A DNA stretch of 64,000 nt. It comes from Tolypeutes matacus (taxonomy: Eukaryota; Chordata; Mammalia; Cingulata; Chlamyphoridae). Within the stretch, counting starts at the first letter, position 1. Each line of letters opens with the position of its first letter. The notes beneath the pieces were generated by a model, which worked only from the letters and a program-made list of their open reading frames with translations, ran no database searches and was not told the DNA's origin. The position numbers and the translations under genes are program-made. The stretch lies in the NCBI GenBank assembly GCA_026826555.1, contig JAKSZT010053769.1:426439-490438 (forward strand), in the 5' to 3' direction. This document shows, in pieces, positions 59,906-64,000 of this stretch.

Positions 59906-61684
59906 TAGAAATCTGCTTCAAATATAGTGGCAGATACATTCCATAATAAAAAAAAAAACACTCCCAAGAAGAACTTTTTTGCACTTTGACCATTTACTCA
60001 TTCAGTAGCTCCCTAAGCCCTACGTGGTGTAGAGGTCATTTAGGTTTGCTTATTTTACCCCAGGAGGTAAAGAAGCTATAGTAATGTCAGTTTTTCAGCA
60101 CATTTATTCTCTAGAATATAATTTCAATTCATAATTCCTGACCTAAAATTTAACTCCTTACTTTTTAGGTATTCAGTCAAACTAGTTTAATATTGTTTAA
60201 GGTAACTTAGTTTGTGTTTTACTACTTCACAATAGATATGATGCAAGAAAAACCAATTCTGTTTGACGGCTGGCCCAGAGTAAACAAATAAATTGTTAGA
60301 TGGCATCCTGAAATGATGAAAGAGAGCATCTGACAATAGACACAGACCTATATTACCAATCCCCACCAAAAGAGTAGCATTTTAGTAATAGTAACTTTCA
60401 GTCTTTAAGGACAGATTGCATAGTTTCATTATCTTAAATATAATATAATGAGAAAGTATATGATATATTATTGAAAGAGATCTATCAAAAATTTTAATTA
60501 AACATTTGGAACTGGAAAAGGAAAGTTTTAGTTATCTGGAAAACTAATTTATCTGGAACTAAGTTTATAATGTATTTGTGTCAAATAAAGATAGTGTCAT
60601 TATACTATATATGTTTTTCTAAAATATATATTAGAAAGCAGGATTAGAAGGAATAACCACACTTTGAAATGTTATTTAATATAATCCCATACATATATAA
60701 CTCAAGTTGAATTTCCTGATGTTTTTGTCCTTGAAAGCCAAAAGAAACTTTAGCATTTGTACATACAGATCCTGTCCAATTTTACTTTGGAAAAAAAAAA
60801 AACAAATGAAATAGAACAACACAAACAGAGAAAACTATTAATTCATGGTCTCTCAATTTCAGTGCCCTTAAAATGAGTAGTAAATGCTTATTTTCCTAAC
60901 CTATCGTTTATTTTCAAAGTGAACCGCTATTACATATATTTGAGAAATTCGGGTTGAAAAGTAAAGTGTCCTTTTTGAGCATCAAAGAATATCATATTAA
61001 GAGACACATTTCAAACTATGGGTCTCTTTAGATTATTGCCTTTACAAAAAGTGTTTTGTAGCCTTTGATATTTGCTAACATTTTACTTTACCTGTAATTG
61101 GGAAGTTGACTTCAGGCTTGAATAAGGTAAGTTTCTTCCCACTATCATTTAAATACAATTGTAATTTTTGTAATTAATAATTGTGATTTATAAGTATATA
61201 CAACGCTTACTATGTTTTATAATATTTAATATATATTCAAAAAATAAATATATATGCAAATAAGTGCCAATTTCCTTTTATTCTCAGGATGGCTGTAATC
61301 TTAATATGCCACTGCAATATAGTGAAAATATTACCAAATAAACCCTACATCATTTTTAAAAAGTGTTTTTACAGTCATTTATATCTCTTAAAGCAGAATC
61401 CCTTTCATTGATTTATGCACCTACCCTATGATAAAAATGTATATATTAGACAACATGATAAGCCCTGGGAAGGCATGATACATCCTCCTTAAAATTCAGT
61501 ACTATTTGAATGTATTTTATCTGTGTCTGTGATTTTGATCAGAGTATGTTTAAATAATTTCACTGGTAAATATTTAAATATTTTTTGATGGAAGCTAGCA
61601 TATGTTTTGAAACTTTCCACCCACATCAAATATTTATCCCCACTGTCTTATCCCCCCATCTTCCCCTTCACTCTCCTCAGATAA
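59906..61684. other. No gene seen; unassigned AT-rich DNA
   Basis: Nothing codes here and no confident repeat was found. Confidence 0.4.
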
Positions 61685-61689
61685 TCTTT

Positions 61690-62430
61690 ACTTGAAAACA
61701 GTTTGGAAGTTTCTTATAAAGCTAACCCATATAATATAACCCAGCAATCCCATTCCTTGATATTTATCCTAGAAGAACACAAACTTAAGTTATCACCAAA
61801 AAAAATTGTCAGTGAATTTTCATTGTCTCTTTATTTGTAATAGCCCCAAATTGGCTATTCTTCAGTGGGTGAATGGATAAACAAATTATTGTTCAGCCAT
61901 ACAATAGAATACACCCCCAACAGTAAAAAGGCAAAAACTAATGATAAATACAACAACTTGAATGGATCTCAAGGTTATTATGCTGAGTGAAATAAAAGCC
62001 AATATCAAAAGGTTACCTATTGCGTGATTCCATTTATATAACATTCTTGACAGAAAAAAATTATAATGATGGAGAAGAGCTCAATGATTTCTAAGGGTTA
62101 GAGTTGGGGAAGGAAGTTGAAAAAGGAGTTTCTTTGGAGCAATAACTCAGTTCTGTATGCTGATTTGTGATTGTATTTACATAAATCTATACATGTGGTA
62201 AAATCTATAGGAATTTTGCAACAACAGATGAAATTTGAGTAAGATATGTAAGTTAATAATATTGTACCAATATTAATTTTCTCATTTTATTATTTACACT
62301 TTGCTTATATAAGATGTTATCATTAGGGGAACATGGGTACAGGGAACAAGGGAACAATCTGTACTATTTTTTGCAACTATTATGTGAGTCTAAAATTATT
62401 TCAAAATAAAAATTTTAAAAATAGAAGCTT
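61690..62430 (+). mobile_element. Old L1 (L1M) 3' end
   Basis: ACAGTTTGGAAGTTTCTTAT, ACCCAGCAATCCCATTCCTT, TGGGTGAATGGATAAACAAA, CATACAATAGAATACA, TTGCGTGATTCCATTTATAT and the final AAAATTATTTCAAAATAAAA run in sense L1M order. Confidence 0.88.
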
Positions 62431-62754
62431 TCACATAGCAAAATTTCAGTGCCCCACTGCCAAGCATACTACAAGCCTCCCTTCACTTATATCCACACTA
62501 TTTTCCTTCAAACTTTTTACAACAGAGTCTAAGATGAGGTTTTTCAGCTGGTCTTTCCAGTTATACAAGCCTGAAAAGTAGGAGTTGATTCTTACATTTA
62601 GGAATTATAACATCTAAAGTACCCTCAAGTCTTACAGATTTCATCTCCTAACTATTATTTGAATGCTGCAACATCTCTTTTTCTGAAATGCCAGTGTTCT
62701 ATCCCAGCTATCATCTCTTATTCAAATGGGAAGCTATTCCTAATCTGTTTTTAT

Positions 62755-62950
62755 ACTTTTACATATTACTATATAAATATATTAATACATTTTATATAAT
62801 ATGTAATAAGATAATATAATATTTAACATATAGTATTATATATTATACAATAATAATGTATAATTATATATTATATATCCAAATCAATATATAGTCTTAG
62901 TGATATGTTATATAATACATCATCAATTACTATGTTAATACCTATTTTAA
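62755..62950. repeat. AT-rich tract
   Basis: Almost pure A/T with ATAATAT and TATTATA units. Confidence 0.85.
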
Positions 62951-63039
62951 TACATAGAAGTGAAAAGATTGATTATTTTTATCAATATATTAGTGTATGG
63001 ATACCTTCACAAACCAATCTTGAGTTCACATTGACACTG

Positions 63040-63180
63040 TGCATCAAACAAACCAATGGCTGATTGCCTACTCTGTGTAAGGCACTGTCCAGAATTTCAG
63101 AAACCAAAAATGCACATGATAAGGCTCCTGCCTTCAATGCTTTCAATTCTAAGCTATGTTTTGGGTTGTCTGACTGAAAT
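63040..63180 (-). mobile_element. L2 LINE, 3' end
   Basis: TTGCCTACTCTGTGTAAGGC, ACTGTCCAGAATTTC, AAGGCTCCTGCCTTCAATGC is the reverse of the L2 terminal block. Confidence 0.65.
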
Positions 63181-63275
63181 TGCAGGGATTCTGTGATCAG
63201 TTCCCTTGCCACTTCCCCATGTTTCTCATATTTACCCCCACACACACACATCTTTATTGTTGATATCTCAGTATC

Positions 63276-63726
63276 TATATTAGTCAGGATTCTCTAGGGA
63301 AACAGAATCAGCAGGAGAAATCTGTAAGTAGTATGAGATTTTATAAAAGTCTCTCATGTGACAGTGCGGATGCACAAGTCCGGGTTTCACAGGGAGGCTG
63401 CAAACCAGGGGCACTGATGAAAGTCCAGTGAAGGTCCTTGATGAGTTTCTGGCAGACATTGGCTGGCCAAAGACGAGGTGGAAAATTCTCTCTGAATGCT
63501 GAAATCCCTTCCTGTTTTAAGGCATTCAGCTGATTTGATAAAGTGTCGCTCATTGCTGATCGCAATCTCCCTTATTAATGTAGATGTAATGAACTATCTA
63601 TGCAGTAAACTCACTGGTGACGAAAGTCCACAAATGTCCTTGTATTACCATTAGCGCAGTGCTTGTTTGACCAAACAACTGGGCACAATTACCTGGCTGA
63701 GTTGACACATTAGCCTAACCATCACA
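63276..63726 (-). mobile_element. LTR-like old repeat
   Basis: It starts TATTAGTCAGGATTCTCTAG, then AAACAGAATCAGCAGGAGA. It ends GGCTGAGTTGACACATTAGC and then CTAACCATCACA. Both ends match a widespread mammalian LTR-like repeat whose usual form begins TGTATTAGTCAGGGTTCTCT. I cannot name it with certainty. The frame at 63341-63565 is inside it. Confidence 0.7.
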
Positions 63727-63769
63727 GCATCCTTTGCTACAAAGCTGATTGAAGAAACTTTAATAAGAA

Positions 63770-63960
63770 TAGCTACAACTTTTATATTGCTTCAAAATTT
63801 AAATAATTATGTATATAACATTTTATTTAATCCTCACCAACCCTAGGATACCAGCACCGTTATCTCCATTTCTCACAAGTTTTCTTTCCCTAAAGTCTTT
63901 CATTAAGTGACAGAGCCTGGATTCAAACCATGAGATCTGATTCTCAAGCTGATGAGTGTT
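63770..63960 (-). mobile_element. MIR SINE
   Basis: Antisense MIR: TTTTATTTAATCCTCACCAA, CCGTTATCTCCATTTCTCAC, AAGTGACAGAGCCTGGATTC, then AAACCATGAGATCTGATTCT. Confidence 0.7.
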
Positions 63961-64000
63961 TAAATCATTGCCTGGATATTCGACAAACTATACAATGAGC

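Noticed and set aside
1..64000. A previously undescribed biological system
   Set aside because: Both strands were read for gene clusters, arrays and structured loci. What is visible is explained by retroelements, retrocopies, simple repeats and unassigned AT-rich DNA. The most unusual item is the twin-primed L1 with apparent serial transduction, a known mechanism in a rare combination.

Overview
This window is mammalian, repeat-rich, AT-rich DNA, almost certainly from an armadillo (Dasypus or a close relative). The main evidence is the tRNA-derived DAS SINEs. One is a head-to-tail dimer at 11851-12044 and two are long DAS-II-type copies at about 31669-32105 and 35315-35729, with tRNA-like A and B boxes. 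An L1 lineage whose 3' UTR module and ORF1 start (MPRHQQKIT) recur through the window supports this. I found no intact protein-coding gene, tRNA gene, rRNA gene, CpG island or CRISPR array. The window looks intergenic or deep-intronic. Nearly every long open frame lies inside a transposable element, a microsatellite or a retrocopy.

Layout. 1-745: a 5'-truncated RSRC1 processed pseudogene running off the left edge, abutting an LTR-like repeat. 4430-8830: a stack of old L1/HAL1-type pieces (minus strand) with two LTR-like insertions. 11851-13303: a DAS SINE dimer and a 5'-truncated L1 3' UTR with a perfect 13-bp target-site duplication (TSD). 13985-19075: old MIR, L2 and L1M pieces, and an LTR-like element that splits a MIR. 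22220-25795: HAL1-like and L1 ORF2-derived sequence, then another LTR-like element. 29853-31206: an L1 insertion that is inverted at its 5' end and carries what looks like a two-step 3' transduction. 31340-32680: an L2 split by a DAS-II SINE. 32750-34130: an L1M split by an LTR-like element. 36480-41260: an L1 with its 5' end, a complete-length (broken) ORF1 and its 3' UTR, but lacking most of ORF2. It is bounded by 15-bp TSDs and carries an LTR in its 5' UTR. 42470-43835 and 45754-46710: two more minus-strand L1 pieces. 54013-54480: a long (AAGG)n tract broken by a 100-N assembly gap. 55540-57640: one long L2 interrupted by a full-length RPL21 processed pseudogene and by an unidentified repeat. 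57886-58570 and 61690-62430: old DNA-transposon and L1 tails. 63276-63726: a final LTR-like repeat.

No genes act together here; the content is a layered history of retrotransposition. The best-supported points are insertion boundaries defined by TSDs, a nested insertion order, two retrocopies, and a strong minus-strand bias of the L1 pieces. That bias would fit, but does not prove, a location inside a plus-strand transcription unit. Repeat family names come from recalled consensus sequences and were not checked by a search.
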